Positions 1-10,855 of a DNA stretch of 64,000 bases are shown piece after piece. The stretch spans positions 1-64,000 of the forward strand of contig JAPYMA010000379.1 of the NCBI GenBank assembly GCA_035041965.1, given 5' to 3'. Numbering within the stretch: the stretch's first letter is position 1; each line of letters starts with the position of its first letter. Source of the DNA: Anisakis pegreffii. Taxonomy: Eukaryota > Nematoda > Chromadorea > Rhabditida > Anisakidae. The notes below the pieces were generated by a model, which worked only from the letters and a program-made list of their open reading frames with translations, did no database searches and was not told the DNA's origin. Made by a program: the position numbers and the translations under genes.

Positions 1-845
1 TGTTGTAGTAGATTTCCCCGCACTCCCTTACTGCAGATCGCTCTTCCCCATCTTTCGGCCCTCGGTGATTCGGTCTCCTTCCTCGCGCGTAGTTGGTGGT
101 GGTGTTGTTAGTTGGGTCCCGCTCGTCACCATGGTGTGGTGTGGTATTGTGGTGTGGTTGTTGGTGTGCTGCTTCTGCTACTGTCTCGGTTTTATTGTAT
201 TTGTTGCTGCTGCTATTTCTTGGGATTATTTTGGTATTGCTTTCATGTTGCTGCTGCTATTTTTTTGTGATTATTTTGTTATTTATTCATGTTGCTGCTG
301 CTATTTTTTTGTGATTATTTTGTTATTTATTCATGTTGCTGCTGCTTTTTACATTTCGTTATTATTATTGTGGATATTATTATTATTATTATTATTATCG
401 TATTATTGTATTATCGTTTTTTATCACTTATCATTTTCCTTCATAATTATCGTTCTTCCATATTTATTGTTCTTTTGTGTTGCTCATATCGTTCTTTGTT
501 ACTGTTCTTCGTTTGCTAACTTGCCTTTCTTGTTTGTGTGTTCTGTTTATTTTATGATATTCAATTTTCTCAATGGTCAGTTGACTGAGGTTTGAGTTGA
601 ATTTTGAAAACACTGAAGTGAGTTGGAAATACATTGTGGTCATTTGGAGAGATGCTGAAATTGATAAGTTTTTGAGTTTTAATTCGAAGATGTCATTCGA
701 ATCATAGTTGAGGTATTGAAACAGTCAACTGATCATTCAATATTATGTCACAGTTTTGTTACTATCATTCTATTTGCTAATTCCTAGTTATACGTTTTTT
801 CATGTTTTGTGTTTAGTTGCTAATATTCCAATTTTTTGATAACTT
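1..845. repeat. Low-complexity T-rich DNA with a 44-bp tandem duplication
   Basis: This stretch is rich in TTG, TTA and CTG trinucleotides. Open frames here translate to runs of Cys, Phe, Leu and Ile, which are composition artefacts. A 44-bp unit starting ATGTTGCTGCTGCTA is repeated exactly at 245 and 289, with a partial third copy at 333. I see no splice-supported gene. Confidence 0.6.
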
Positions 846-1195
846 TTAAAATGTTCGAAAATTCAAAAAATATGAAAAAAGAAAAACAAAAAAAAACAAA
901 AAAAATAAAAAAAACAAAAAAATAAATAAAAATAAAAAAACAAAAAAAAACGAAAAAATAAAAAAAACCAAAAAAATAAATAAAAATAAAAAAAACAAAA
1001 AAAACGAAAAAATAAAAAAAACCAAAAAAATAAATAAAAATAAAAAAACAAAAAAAACGAAAAAATAAAAAAAACAAAAAAAAACAAAAAATAAATAAAT
1101 AATATAAAAAACAAAAAAATAAAAAAAAATAAAAAACAAATGAAAATAAAAAAACTAAGAACTTAAAAATAAAGAAATAAAAACAAAAAACAAAA
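846..1195. repeat. A-rich low-complexity tract
   Basis: About 350 bases consist almost only of A-runs broken by single C, T or G (AAAAAACAAAAAAATAAATA-like blocks). A longer sub-block around 945-1015 recurs around 1005-1075. The strand asymmetry is extreme. Minus-strand frames read as Phe-rich strings and are not genes. Confidence 0.8.
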
Positions 1196-1551
1196 ATCAC
1201 TAATCTTCAGGTTATCATATTTCATTAAGATCTTATAATATGACCAGCGCTCAGACGCGAACGAATGGAAAAACAATCGGATGACAATCGAGTTTCGAGG
1301 AAAAACCGACGCGAATCGCGAAAGAATCAGCTCGAGACGTTGGACAAGACGCGAGACGTTAAACAACGAGAATTGGTTGGCCTCAAAGCAGACCCTTTCA
1401 GATATTAATAATTGCACATTAGTAAAAGTATCCGATGAAAATTCAGTAGAAAAATCCGATGAATTTCAGTCGGACTTATAGTTAACATGTTAACAACAAT
1501 ATTACAGTTAATAATAATCAATGTGTAATATTATAGTTAATATTAATGAAC

Positions 1552-1721
1552 GATGGCATCCGAACGATATTTCAGTTCGGTCGGGATGCGATTGAATCGA
1601 GCTTCCGGAATTCCGAAATTCGAAATTCCGACCGAACTTCAAAATTCTCCGGTCGGAATTCGAATCTCGGAATTCCGAAATTCGCTCGATTATTCCGACC
1701 GAACTGCAGTCGGATGCCATC
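1552..1721. mobile_element. Short foldback element with terminal inverted repeats (MITE-like)
   Basis: The segment begins GATGGCATCCGA and ends TCGGATGCCATC, an inverted repeat that continues inwards with a shared TTCGGTCGG / CCGACCGAA block. The interior is built from permuted GAATTCCGAAATTCG-type words, so most of the 170 bp can fold on itself. A related flank (AGATCTTATAATATGA near 1229 and AGATCTTATAGTATGA near 1731) occurs on both sides. No transposase is present, so it would be non-autonomous. No clean target-site duplication was identified. Confidence 0.45.
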
Positions 1722-1816
1722 ACAATAAATGAGATCTTATAGTATGAGTCAATCAGGAAATTATTATAAAATTATTGAACTGCTCAAATAATTGAAATGT
1801 TTGATTTAAATTTGTC

Positions 1817-1889
1817 CTGCTTCAATTGATATTGGACAAATTTATCAAAAAAAAGAATTGATAAATTTGTCCAATATCAATTGAAGCAG
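1817..1889. repeat. Perfect 32-bp inverted repeat (hairpin)
   Basis: Bases 1817-1848 and 1858-1889 are exact reverse complements (arm starting CTGCTTCAATTGATATTGG), separated by a 9-base A-rich loop. The fold could be a foldback transposon remnant or a hairpin RNA precursor. Perfect pairing without bulges is more typical of a recent inverted duplication than of an old miRNA gene. Confidence 0.8.
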
Positions 1890-2245
1890 CATTTCAGAGG
1901 CGGTGGCGGGGTCGGGAGGGTGGGCCACCGCACTTGAATGAGGAGATTTGGGAATTTTAGAACCATTCACCCGACGTCTATGTGGGAAGATTTCTTATTC
2001 ATTTAAAAAATTGGGGAAGGAATCAATAAGGATGATGATTTTCAGATGGATTTAAGATGATTCTCTTTCACGAATTGATCGTTTAGGAAAAGGGTTTGTG
2101 GGGATAGGTTTGCGACGTCGGGTGGATGAGCTGCCGCCGCCATAGGTGGCGGCATATATAATAAGATGGGGGAGGGGTCGGGGTTGGGGAGGGGTGGGTG
2201 GGGTTGGGGGGTGCTGTTTTTTATTGTTTCATTTAGTTATTTCAT
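1890..2245. other. GC-rich, G-run-rich segment
   Basis: The base composition changes sharply here. Bases 2131-2154 hold a GCCGCC / GGCGGC hairpin. Bases 2166-2212 hold many plus-strand runs of three to six G, enough for G-quadruplex formation. The segment is not coding in any convincing way. It could be a promoter-proximal or UTR region of an unrecognised transcript. Confidence 0.45.
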
Positions 2246-2310
2246 CCAACGGCGAGATGATCTCCCCGTTGGACGAGATCCGACGGTGTGGTGAGCCGTC
2301 GGATCTCACC
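2246..2310. repeat. Two adjacent GC-rich hairpins
   Basis: CCAACGG pairs with CCGTTGG around a GAGATGATCTC core. Directly after it, GAGATCCGACGG (2275-2286) pairs perfectly with CCGTCGGATCTC (2296-2307) over a 9-base loop. A TTTGATTTCAG acceptor-like site follows at about 2400-2410, so this may be transcribed leader or intron sequence, but no coding exon could be attached. Confidence 0.6.
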
Positions 2311-2791
2311 GTTGCTCACTTCTGCGTCCACTCGTGGACGCATACGTCTAATATCGTCCTGTCTCATTGATCCGATTTTTCTTTTCAAAGTCTAATCTCT
2401 TTGATTTCAGATCGCGTGGATCGGGGACGTGGGTCGCTGAAGAACAAGTCGGCTGTGGATTCGTGAACTTCAATTGATCATCGAACTAATTTGACAGGTC
2501 ATTATTCTCTTCCATGACTCTAATCATTCATCCACTCATTTACTTTTACCCGTCCTCAGTTGCATTGAATATACTTTGCGATACTTCCAAATCACCGATA
2601 TACCGCAACAAAGTTCATAAATAGCCTAGTGGTAGTGCTTTCTTTTCGCGGGTTCAGATTCTGTTTTTGAATCTTTTGACATTTTGTTATTGAATTCTAT
2701 TTCAGATCTAGCTTTGATTTTTTGAAGTTCTCATAGCAATGTTGCTTGCAAAAAATGTTCATTTCAATAATATTTGATTGCAAAATATGAT
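2311..2791. other. Intergenic, no gene seen
   Basis: Apart from the acceptor-like TTTCAG near 2410, nothing codes. Around 2615-2660 there is a faint tRNA-like pair of motifs (AGCCTAGTGGTAGTGC, then GGGTTCAGATTC). They are too close together and too unpaired to call a tRNA. Confidence 0.4.
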
Positions 2792-2877
2792 TCCAGCCAG
2801 CCGGATTCGAACCAGCGACCTAAGGATGCCTGCGTCAACTCTACAGTCCTCCGCTCTACCAACTGAGCTATGGCTGG
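2792..2877 (-). tRNA. tRNA-Tyr (anticodon GUA) with a 13-nt intron
   Basis: On the minus strand the gene starts CCAGCCATAGCTCAGTTGG. The acceptor stem CCAGCCA pairs with TGGCTGG, and the discriminator base is A. The B-box region GGTTCGAATCC is intact. The anticodon loop contains GTA followed by an insert of about 13 nt starting one base 3' of the anticodon, the canonical tRNA intron position. Tyrosine tRNAs are the classic intron-bearing tRNA in animals. All four arms can be drawn, so it looks functional. Confidence 0.95.
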
Positions 2878-3508
2878 AACTGATTATGTCGTTAACCAAT
2901 AGAACTCACATATTATTCAACAACATTGTTACGAGATTAGTAATATTACATAAAACTTAAAATTCATCAATGAAACAGTTTCGAGACACTCTACTCTAGA
3001 CGCCATTGAAAGCCTACAAAATAGCGACCAGGTTTGTTGTATTGCATTAAAAGGAAAGGATTAAAAGCGTAAAGAAAACTGTGCGGAAAGGATTGAATAC
3101 AGTAGATATCTATTTGCTGCACTGAGCGGTCACTGGTGATGCATGCCTGTAATGAAAGTCGTTTGATTGCTTGATCATTTGCATCATGAATTATTCATGT
3201 TTATCGAAAGTTGTACTATTGTGTAGATGGCACACTCGATTCGACATTTTATTCGACATCTCAGCGAATACTTCAAACGTACAATACACGGATATTTACC
3301 TAGGGGCTGTCACACATCATACAAGTAAAGATATTGACCATATAATTTTTACAGTTCTTACTTTTTAGATACATGCAGATCTCATAATGATGAGTCAGAA
3401 AACATTGACAATGAGATTATTCGTAAACAGAGCGAAACCAGCTATAGTAGGGTTTCTCGCATCCCTGAACATGCATACATAATACATATAATACAAGCAA
3501 ATAAATTT
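2878..3508. other. Intergenic, no gene seen
   Basis: This lies between the tRNA and the 3' end of the sirtuin gene, both transcribed leftwards. It includes the sirtuin 3' UTR at its right edge. No RNA gene or coding exon is supportable. Confidence 0.5.
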
Positions 3509-5800
3509 TTAGATAGATTGAATAATGTCGCCGCATCTCGCCGTCAATTTCACAGTAGCCAAGTGATCACCTCTTGTTGGTCCGATATTTACAATCAGTA
3601 TGGGCATTCCTCTGAGCGATGCTTTATGAACGAAACGATAGCCGGACATTACAGCCAGCGATGAGCCCAACACCAGTATTCCATCGCTTTCTTCCAACTG
3701 CAATTGATCCTCTTCATGAGATCAGTGAGTGAAAGTAGTGATAATTGTACTAGCAATAATATACTTAATGATTAAACAGCTACACAAGCACTAAAAATAT
3801 TACAATCGTGGAGTGCTTATCAGATTCTCTTTTTGATGTATCACAAAACTCTCCTAACAGCACCTGATAGATATGAGGAGCTTTTGCATGATCGAATACA
3901 AAACGCGTGCAATTTGTTCTTACATAGTTCATGCCAGAAGTCAAATGAAGATGTATGGATTATTACAAAGGAATATGTTTTAAGAATGAACAAATCTGAC
4001 CTTTTGATAGCAGAAATCAACAGTTTTGCCCGCTACACAATCCCCAAAGAAAACCACATCGGTTTTTAGGATTGAACCTGGCCCACAACTGGGACAATAC
4101 GGTAACTTGAACGATTTGACAGCCTCGTCGGGTATTGCGATGTCACCATCAGGTGCCATTTCACCTACTTCCGATACATACCAGTCTTTGTTCGCATTCA
4201 TTATCCATTGTTGTACCTCTTCACTTCAATTATTTATCATCACTCACCGAAACGATGAGGTAGTATATTGACTCTTGAGCTCAGTGCATCTTTAGCACCA
4301 ACAATTGTGAAAGTCTCACAGTGAATCTGTTATCCAGTTTATGCAAATGAGCAGTTTTAATTGAAAATTCATATCATATTTTCAGTCCTTTCAGTATGGA
4401 CATTCGATGACAAACTCGACATGGAACTCGCAGAAACTGGTGGTATTTCTCGAAAGCTTCAGGAAATGGATTTGGAGAAAACTTTTAGGTTTGAGTAGGA
4501 CGAACCGTGGATAGACTTGGTTGCAGTTCATGCAGCGAACTCGATGACTACAACCATGGAGTTCGGTTAACAGCTTGGAACCAGCCTTACGATGTAGGCC
4601 ATCGACATTTTGTGTTATTAACCAACTGAACTGAAATTCAAACAGAGAACGATTTGATCACTTGCTTTGAGAAGGAATGTCAAAAAATTGCATGGAAGTT
4701 TGAATATGCTAATGATATATTGAGTATCAGTCAATCAGTAAATGAATGAAGCCTTAACGATACGAGTAGTTCAGATCAGGTTTCTAATCCGGTCATTTCG
4801 CCTTAGAATTCGGCTTATACGTTCGGACTTTCTCTATCACCAGATGCGATAACACGATGTAATCGTTGAAATGTAAATGCTCATAATTTAGTGATGCTTG
4901 TTGAGTAAATGAAAATTGAAAACCCGCACTTGATACTAGTTAATTTGAATATTCACAATGGATTCTTTGTAACAATAAGGTTGTTTCTGATTGAATTCTC
5001 GTATAACACTTTCACCCTTATAATCATGTGATACAGCTTTTTGGGAATCGGTTTTTGTAAAGAATACAACGTTCGGTGAGGACAGTTATTGCTATCGAAT
5101 CTAGTAAAATACACTTGAATTCGTTGATAGTCATTCGACTATCATTACGCAAAAATATTTCACGCACCCTATCTGACATTTCCCATTTTGCAATTTGATA
5201 ATGCGTTGCATTCGGCTCCGACTTGGAGAAGAGTGGCCATGCAATCGCATTCCTTGACCAATAGCGTTGTCTAGCTTTTTCGGATTTCATAAAAGTCGAA
5301 TGATCCATTGGTCGGTGATTCGAGCGAGCGTATTGACCCACCTTCTCGGAGCGATAGTCGGGTATACCTGAAAAATGAATGTATTCGATGGAATTTGATC
5401 AAAAATCCTTTGAGATGATGAAGTTGACTGTGGAAATATAGTGTTTATTTGTCGACAACATATCGTCGGACCTGATTATGAGTTCTTTTCAGGTGAGTTT
5501 TGAGTATTCTGAAATTTCGGAAAGTGATCAATCTGCAGACATTTTGAAAGCTTGTATGAGTGTGATCAACGCTTGTATGGTTCGAGTATCGACTGGTTAT
5601 TAGAATATTGATGGAGTAGTTGGTATTAAAGATTCGCTCTGACGCGAATTAACACGGAACAGGTCATCACCAGATTCTGTCGAGATTCCAGCACCAGTCA
5701 GAACAAGGAATCGGTTGACGGACGCTAGAACATCGCGGAATCGTTGTAGAACGTCCACTGATGGTTTACTACATTGTGGTACGAAACGCAATGAGGACAT
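3509..5800 (-). CDS. SIRT4-type NAD-dependent sirtuin (5 exons, one apparent frameshift)
   Basis: Exons: 5800-5671, 5367-5168, 4630-4438, 4223-4001, 3697-3509; about 311 residues, the usual SIRT4 size. SIRT4 enzymes are mitochondrial NAD-dependent deacylases/lipoamidases and ADP-ribosyltransferases that control glutamate and fatty-acid metabolism. Visible motifs in order: [11 protein letters not shown] (NAD binding), [35 protein letters not shown] with catalytic His in ELHG, zinc pairs CMNC and [26 protein letters not shown] and NIGPTR. Spacing matches human SIRT4 almost residue for residue. In exon 3, near 4483-4486, the frame slips just after the first zinc pair. One extra base in a T4 run (plus strand) would restore both the SIRT4-like protein and the splice phase. 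That suggests an assembly error rather than a dead gene. The exon 3/4 junction is the least certain. A TGAATTCAG acceptor lies 13 nt upstream of the ATG with an in-frame stop between, consistent with trans-splicing and with this start. Confidence 0.88.
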
Positions 5801-5811
5801 CCCGTTTCACT

Positions 5812-5820
5812 CCTGAATTC
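5812..5820 (-). promoter_or_regulatory. Probable spliced-leader acceptor of the sirtuin gene
   Basis: Read on the minus strand, TGAATTCAG is followed 13 bases later by the sirtuin ATG. An in-frame stop lies between, so no upstream coding exon can join. The short leader is as expected for trans-splicing in nematodes. Confidence 0.4.
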
Positions 5821-7325
5821 AACTTCTCATTTGGGTCAGATTTCACGATTGAAACTTGAAACATGATTTATGCACAGTGCGGACGACGAAGGACATATGA
5901 TCACTTTAATTTCGGTAGAATTGTGTGCGTCTGATACGCTAAACATGGAGATCGAACTCATGATACTCTACCGGATATTTGGATAATTCAGTCGATTTAT
6001 TCTCGTGGATTTTCTTGCTGTACAAGTTATTTTCACTGGTTGATAGAAAGAAGAAGCCGAGGAAATGAACGTGAATTCCGGAAATCTTCGCAAATTGTGA
6101 TAAATAAAGAACAAATGGATCGGGCAACAAAATGCCCTCATCTAATTCATATTCCATGAAGCACGATACTCTGTACTTGAACATGACTGAATGGATGATC
6201 AAAGCTGATTCATTGCGCTCATTCATACGAATAATCTCGAAATGGTAACAAAAACTACTGGATTCATTGTACCAACTGGAGCTTAAATTCAACTTAATGA
6301 AGGGACAGCATCGTATGAAGATTAAATCGCATGAGAGAAGTCAGGAAAAGAGCGGTGCTCTAAGGTAATGTTCTAATTTTATTTCGATCGATATTCTCCT
6401 CGTGATAACCTGAACATAGCTTGAAGTTTATTGGCGACCTACTTTCCCAGTCATCTTATCAATCAATCAATCTAATTTTTACCTGCCTAATCAATAGACT
6501 ATGAACAGTAATCAGTGCGCATATGCAACCAAATAGTATATGATAGAATGGATGATATTATTTCTTGATGAGTAATGAATGCGCTTCAAGCAATTGCCGT
6601 TGTTTTGAGGTCATCTTACGATTAGTATAATATCACAACATCAAGGCAATGCAATGCAATGCACAATGCATCGAGTCAGTCAATGAATAATCGTACAACT
6701 CCTTCTTGCAGCTTCCATAAATACTCACTGTGCGGTGCTTATTTGCTTAAGATTAAGTGCTTCCGTAATTCTGCCTGAGCAATGTTTGTGTATGCAATCA
6801 ATTTTTGCTAATTTCACTCTGGTGCGAAGTGAATGCAAGCACTGAAATGCGAGTGCAATTTTGCATTCTTGAAGTTACGTCTTCCGCAACGACAAATTCA
6901 ACATGTGGTAAATACTATTGCTGCTGCTGCTGCTGCATTGACGGCAAGTGAAAGAGCTGAGACTCTAGTGAGAGTGAACGAATGCAGAATACGATATTCA
7001 GGCGAATCAACTATTAAAGCGATTGTGTCTGTGCGTTCAAATTCTGTGCGTTCTATGCGAGTGTTTGTGTGTTTAGGTGTTCGTATGCATAGCGTATAGC
7101 ATCCTATCAAAAATTTGTATATTTCTATGCGAACGCATATTTTACGTGGTGATTGTGAGCGAGCAATGAAATTGACTCTGCATTTCTGACTACTGGCCAG
7201 GCGAGCGAACATTGCAGATTTCGACCAGTACAAGTGTGGTCTAACTGAAACGAGCTTCGGCTCTTCACGTATCATCGGATTAGGATCTACACCGGATTTG
7301 GAAAATCACCACTCCGAACAACATC
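5821..7325. other. Divergent intergenic region between sirtuin and FMR1-like genes
   Basis: About 1.5 kb between two divergently transcribed genes should hold both promoters and the FMR1-like 5' UTR. Small repeats are visible (CAATGCAATGCAATGC near 6643 and a CTG run near 6918). The open frames on either strand have no splice or family support. Confidence 0.5.
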
Positions 7326-10300
7326 ATGGAAATTGAAGTTAAACAAAATAACGGCGTTTTTTACAAGGTTTGTTGATGAATTGAATTGTACGAATGTTTT
7401 TTATGATGGTTTTACTTTTAGTGTTTAATTTAGCTAATTCATATATTTGAGTTCGGATTTATCACAGAATTTTATTCAGCTCGTTCAGTTTTGTGAACAT
7501 TTTGTTGTTACCATACGATTTTGGTACCGTGGAGGTGTTTTTTAAAATGAGATTGAGTAATTCAGGCTGCTGTCAAATCAATTAAAGCGGATAGTATCGC
7601 GGTTTCATATGGAAATGATTCCAATCGAATTGACGAGGTTAGTACTGAATTATTCTGTATTTTGACTGTTTTATTTCACACTCATCAAAGTGCTTCTTAT
7701 TCCGTGCCGATATCATTATGAAGTGTGGAAGTATTAGTGTTATAATACTGTTATCATTATTATCATTGTTAAATGTAATAATCACGCAGTTGTGTTGGTA
7801 TTTCTTACTTTCTGCTTCATCCTGCCCGTGTAATTATTATCATTAATATGTCATTGAAGGGGATAAATATATAATGATCGTATATTATTGAAGGTTAAAT
7901 TCGAAGATTGTCGTTTACCTCCGCGGCCAGCAAAAGCCGGAGAGATGACCCTAAAAGTGGGTGATACGATCGAGGCATTGATGAAACAAGATGAGAATAT
8001 TATGGGTTGGCAGAAGTCGAGAATCAAGGAATTAAAAGTTAGTCATTTCATGTAATGTGTAAAATCCAAGGTTCATTCCAAACCCATCATATCTGAACCA
8101 TTTGACTGACTAGATCGATTGGTTTATAGAGCTCTCATTGAAATGGTTAAAGCTGCGGAGTAAGTAGATTATGAATTCATTCAAATATAGATGTTAATCG
8201 GTCGGTTACGTATGAATGAGAAGTGTATTATGTCGATAACAATTGAGATTCATTATCCTCTGTGTATAATGTGTTATTGAAAAGCAATCGTTATTGTTAT
8301 TTTGGATGCAGAGGTTATGTTATGTGTGCATGCAGCAGCACATTAAATGAATAATAAGCATTCTGAAGGAGTCAAATTTAAGGGTGAATTGGCCGCAGTA
8401 GAGAGTATCGAAGGTCCACCGCAAATGGATATTGTGTCATTTGAACGCATTCGAACACTGCCCGTGAAATGCACACCGTTGAAGAAGAGTCAGTTCAAAC
8501 ACTCAAAAATTGTTGTACCCGATGATCTACGTTCTTATTTTCAACGTCCTGAGATTCATTCCGATTTTGCGACGACCGTTAAGAATGTCTTTGTGGAATA
8601 TGAAGAGGACACTGGTAATCTACTTTTATCTGTGAGTTACTTTTGGTTATTTTTGGGCGTTATTATGATTGCTATAGTTTTTATTTTATTGTTAGGTTTT
8701 TGTTATTATTGTTATTTTATTATTATTATTATTGTTATAATGACGGCAGAGTATTGTGTTGTAGACGTTCGAGGAGCAGGCAATCAAAAGAGCATCCGTA
8801 CTATCTGAGATGTACTTCAAGGATTCACGTCAAAAGATGCAATTACTTCAACGGCAAGAGGTTGTTAGTGTTGGTTGCTTAAATTATGATTAACTTTAAT
8901 AAATGCGTATGTAAATATTTATCCTATAATATCGTTTATAAATTGTTTTCTTTTTTGTTTTCATATATGTCTCTGTGTTTGATTAAAAAGGTTTCAACAT
9001 AGACTGAAGAGGAGAAAGTTAAGTGTGGCATTTGACGTTGTAGGACTTTCATCACTTCCATTAGAAGTTTCTCTAAAGTTGATTTTTTTTAGAAGTTTTT
9101 GGAAGTTTGTTCGGCAAATTTGTTGGTCGGTTTCACTGCAGAATTTGGGATTTTTGTCGTATTTATATTGAGCTGTTCAAGGAGGCAGCGCGACTTCTCG
9201 AGAATACATCTCTACAGTCATCGGCACATGTCGAAGAGTTCACAGTACCGTTCGATTTGATGGGTCTGGCGATCGGCTCACATGGAGCGAATATTCAGAG
9301 TGCACGTGCCATCGAGGGCGTTGATGATATACAGTTGGTGGAGAGTAATGACGGTCGTACACCGGTTCTTTTCAAGGTATTCATCATTATTGATGTTTGC
9401 CGTTGTTTCATCACTATTTCAAAATATTCATTGCGTTTGTATTGGTGACTATTCGATGATTTGTGTGATAAAATTGGTTTAGATTTGGTTAGTATTAGAA
9501 ATATTTTGGAATATCAGCAGGGTTTAAGGATTAAGGATGAGTGAAAAATTGAAGGTTTATGCGGAGAATGCCGAGGCGGCCGCAGCAGCACGTTCACAAT
9601 TGGAGTATGCGGTTGAGTCGTTCGATGTGCCTCGTGGTATGGTCGGGAAAGTTATTGGCAAGGCTGGAAAAACCATTCAGGTTTGAGTGATTTTCATCGG
9701 TCTTTCATTAGTTTTCGATGATGGTGATGTCGTGGTGTTTGGAGTGTTTTTACTTTGGATCCCTTACTTAATCGGGATTAGTCTGTCATTCAATTTGCAG
9801 TGTGTGTCTGATCTTTTAAACCTCTTAAGAACGTTTCATTATTCTTTTAGTCTTAATGAACGCAACAATGAATGAACATTACAGGATATCGTGGATAAGT
9901 CGGGCGTTGTTCGTGTGCAAATTGAGGGAGGTGATGGGCAGAATCGTGCCGAGGAAAATGTTAGTTGGTTATTTTTTTGGGAGAAAAACAACGAGTGTGG
10001 ATTGTTTTAGATGAGATGTTTGCGATACTAGAAATTTAAGTTTAACATTGAAATTATGTCAGAATTTTTGTCGTGTTAACGTTATGAATTGGGATTGAAT
10101 GTTGCGATTTGCTGAGTTATTATTGAATGATTGAGTTCGAAATGAGTTGGGTGCACTGCAGGCTGACGAACCGGTGCCGTTCGTATTCACGGGAACACGC
10201 GATTCGATCTCGATGGCAAATTTGCTGATCGAATATCATTTGCGTCATTTGAAAGAGATGGAGGAGATGCGTTTGAATGTGGACGAAATGCAACGACAAC

Positions 10301-10855
10301 TCTATTCGCGTACCACACCGCCACCACAAGGCATGAACGGAAACAGCTATCGTTTCGAGAGAGGCGGTTTCGAGGGTGGTTATGCGGGTGGACGTGGTGG
10401 CGGTGCCGGGGGCCCATTCAGAGGACGTGGACGTGGTGGGTCGTTCCGTGGTGGATTCCGTCAGAATCGAGGTGGAGGTGATCAAGATGACAAATTGCGC
10501 GATGGAAACAAGGAGGATGGAGCCGAACGAGATGCTACTCGTGGGGGTCGCGGGGGTAATTCGTCTCGAGGCGGTCGAGGTACACGTCGCGGAGGTGAGC
10601 AGAGCGATAATTTTAGCTCGTTTTAAATTATTTTTACATCGTTGCTTTTTCATTTTCAATAACGATTAAGCACTTCACAGTGAGAACCATAAATCTGAGC
10701 TGTGACGATTTGAAGTGAAATTTTTTGTGAATGAATGAAAGCATGAAGAGGGCAATGATTGTTTGGAGTATTTTTGGATATGAAGTATTTTGGATGAGAT
10801 TTGAGATTTTTCAGGTCGAGGAGCACCAGTGGCAGCAGTGAATGGTAGTGGCTAA
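7326..10855 (+). CDS. FMR1/FXR family RNA-binding protein (10 exons)
   Basis: Exons: 7326-7367, 7566-7637, 7894-8037, 8383-8631, 8765-8860, 9182-9376, 9555-9680, 9885-9959, 10162-10594, 10815-10855; all phases join, giving about 490 residues. FMRP/FXR proteins bind mRNA and polyribosomes and repress translation. The N-terminus holds the two Tudor/Agenet repeats (residues 1-130; MEIEVKQNNGVFYKAAV, then GELAAVES...ERIRTL). KH1 follows with GLAIGSHGANIQSAR (229-243). KH2 has GKVIGKAGKTIQDIVDKSG (297-315). The family block PFVFTGTRDSISMANLLIEY follows, then an RGG-rich tail. The KH1 GxxG (GSHG) and KH2 GxxG (GKAG) are intact. The order is that of vertebrate FMR1, but the linker after KH2 is very short. 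Introns are 120-350 bp. The final RGG exon is split in phase 1. Confidence 0.96.

Noticed and set aside
65..595. 176-codon open frame at the window start
   Set aside because: It is Cys/Phe/Leu/Ile-rich because of TTA/TTG/CTG repeats, shares the same tandem repeat in several frames, and has no splice or family support.
820..1200. 126-codon Phe-rich minus-strand frame
   Set aside because: It translates the A-rich low-complexity tract; all three frames give similar Phe/Leu strings.
2615..2660. Second tRNA or SINE with A/B-box-like words
   Set aside because: The two boxes are too close and no acceptor or anticodon stem forms.
2778..2960. 60-codon frame MQNMIPASRIRTSDLRMP...
   Set aside because: It runs antisense through the tRNA-Tyr gene. 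This is a well-known spurious frame over tRNAs.
10120..10659. 179-codon minus-strand ORF
   Set aside because: It is the antisense shadow of the RGG exon of the FMR1-like gene.
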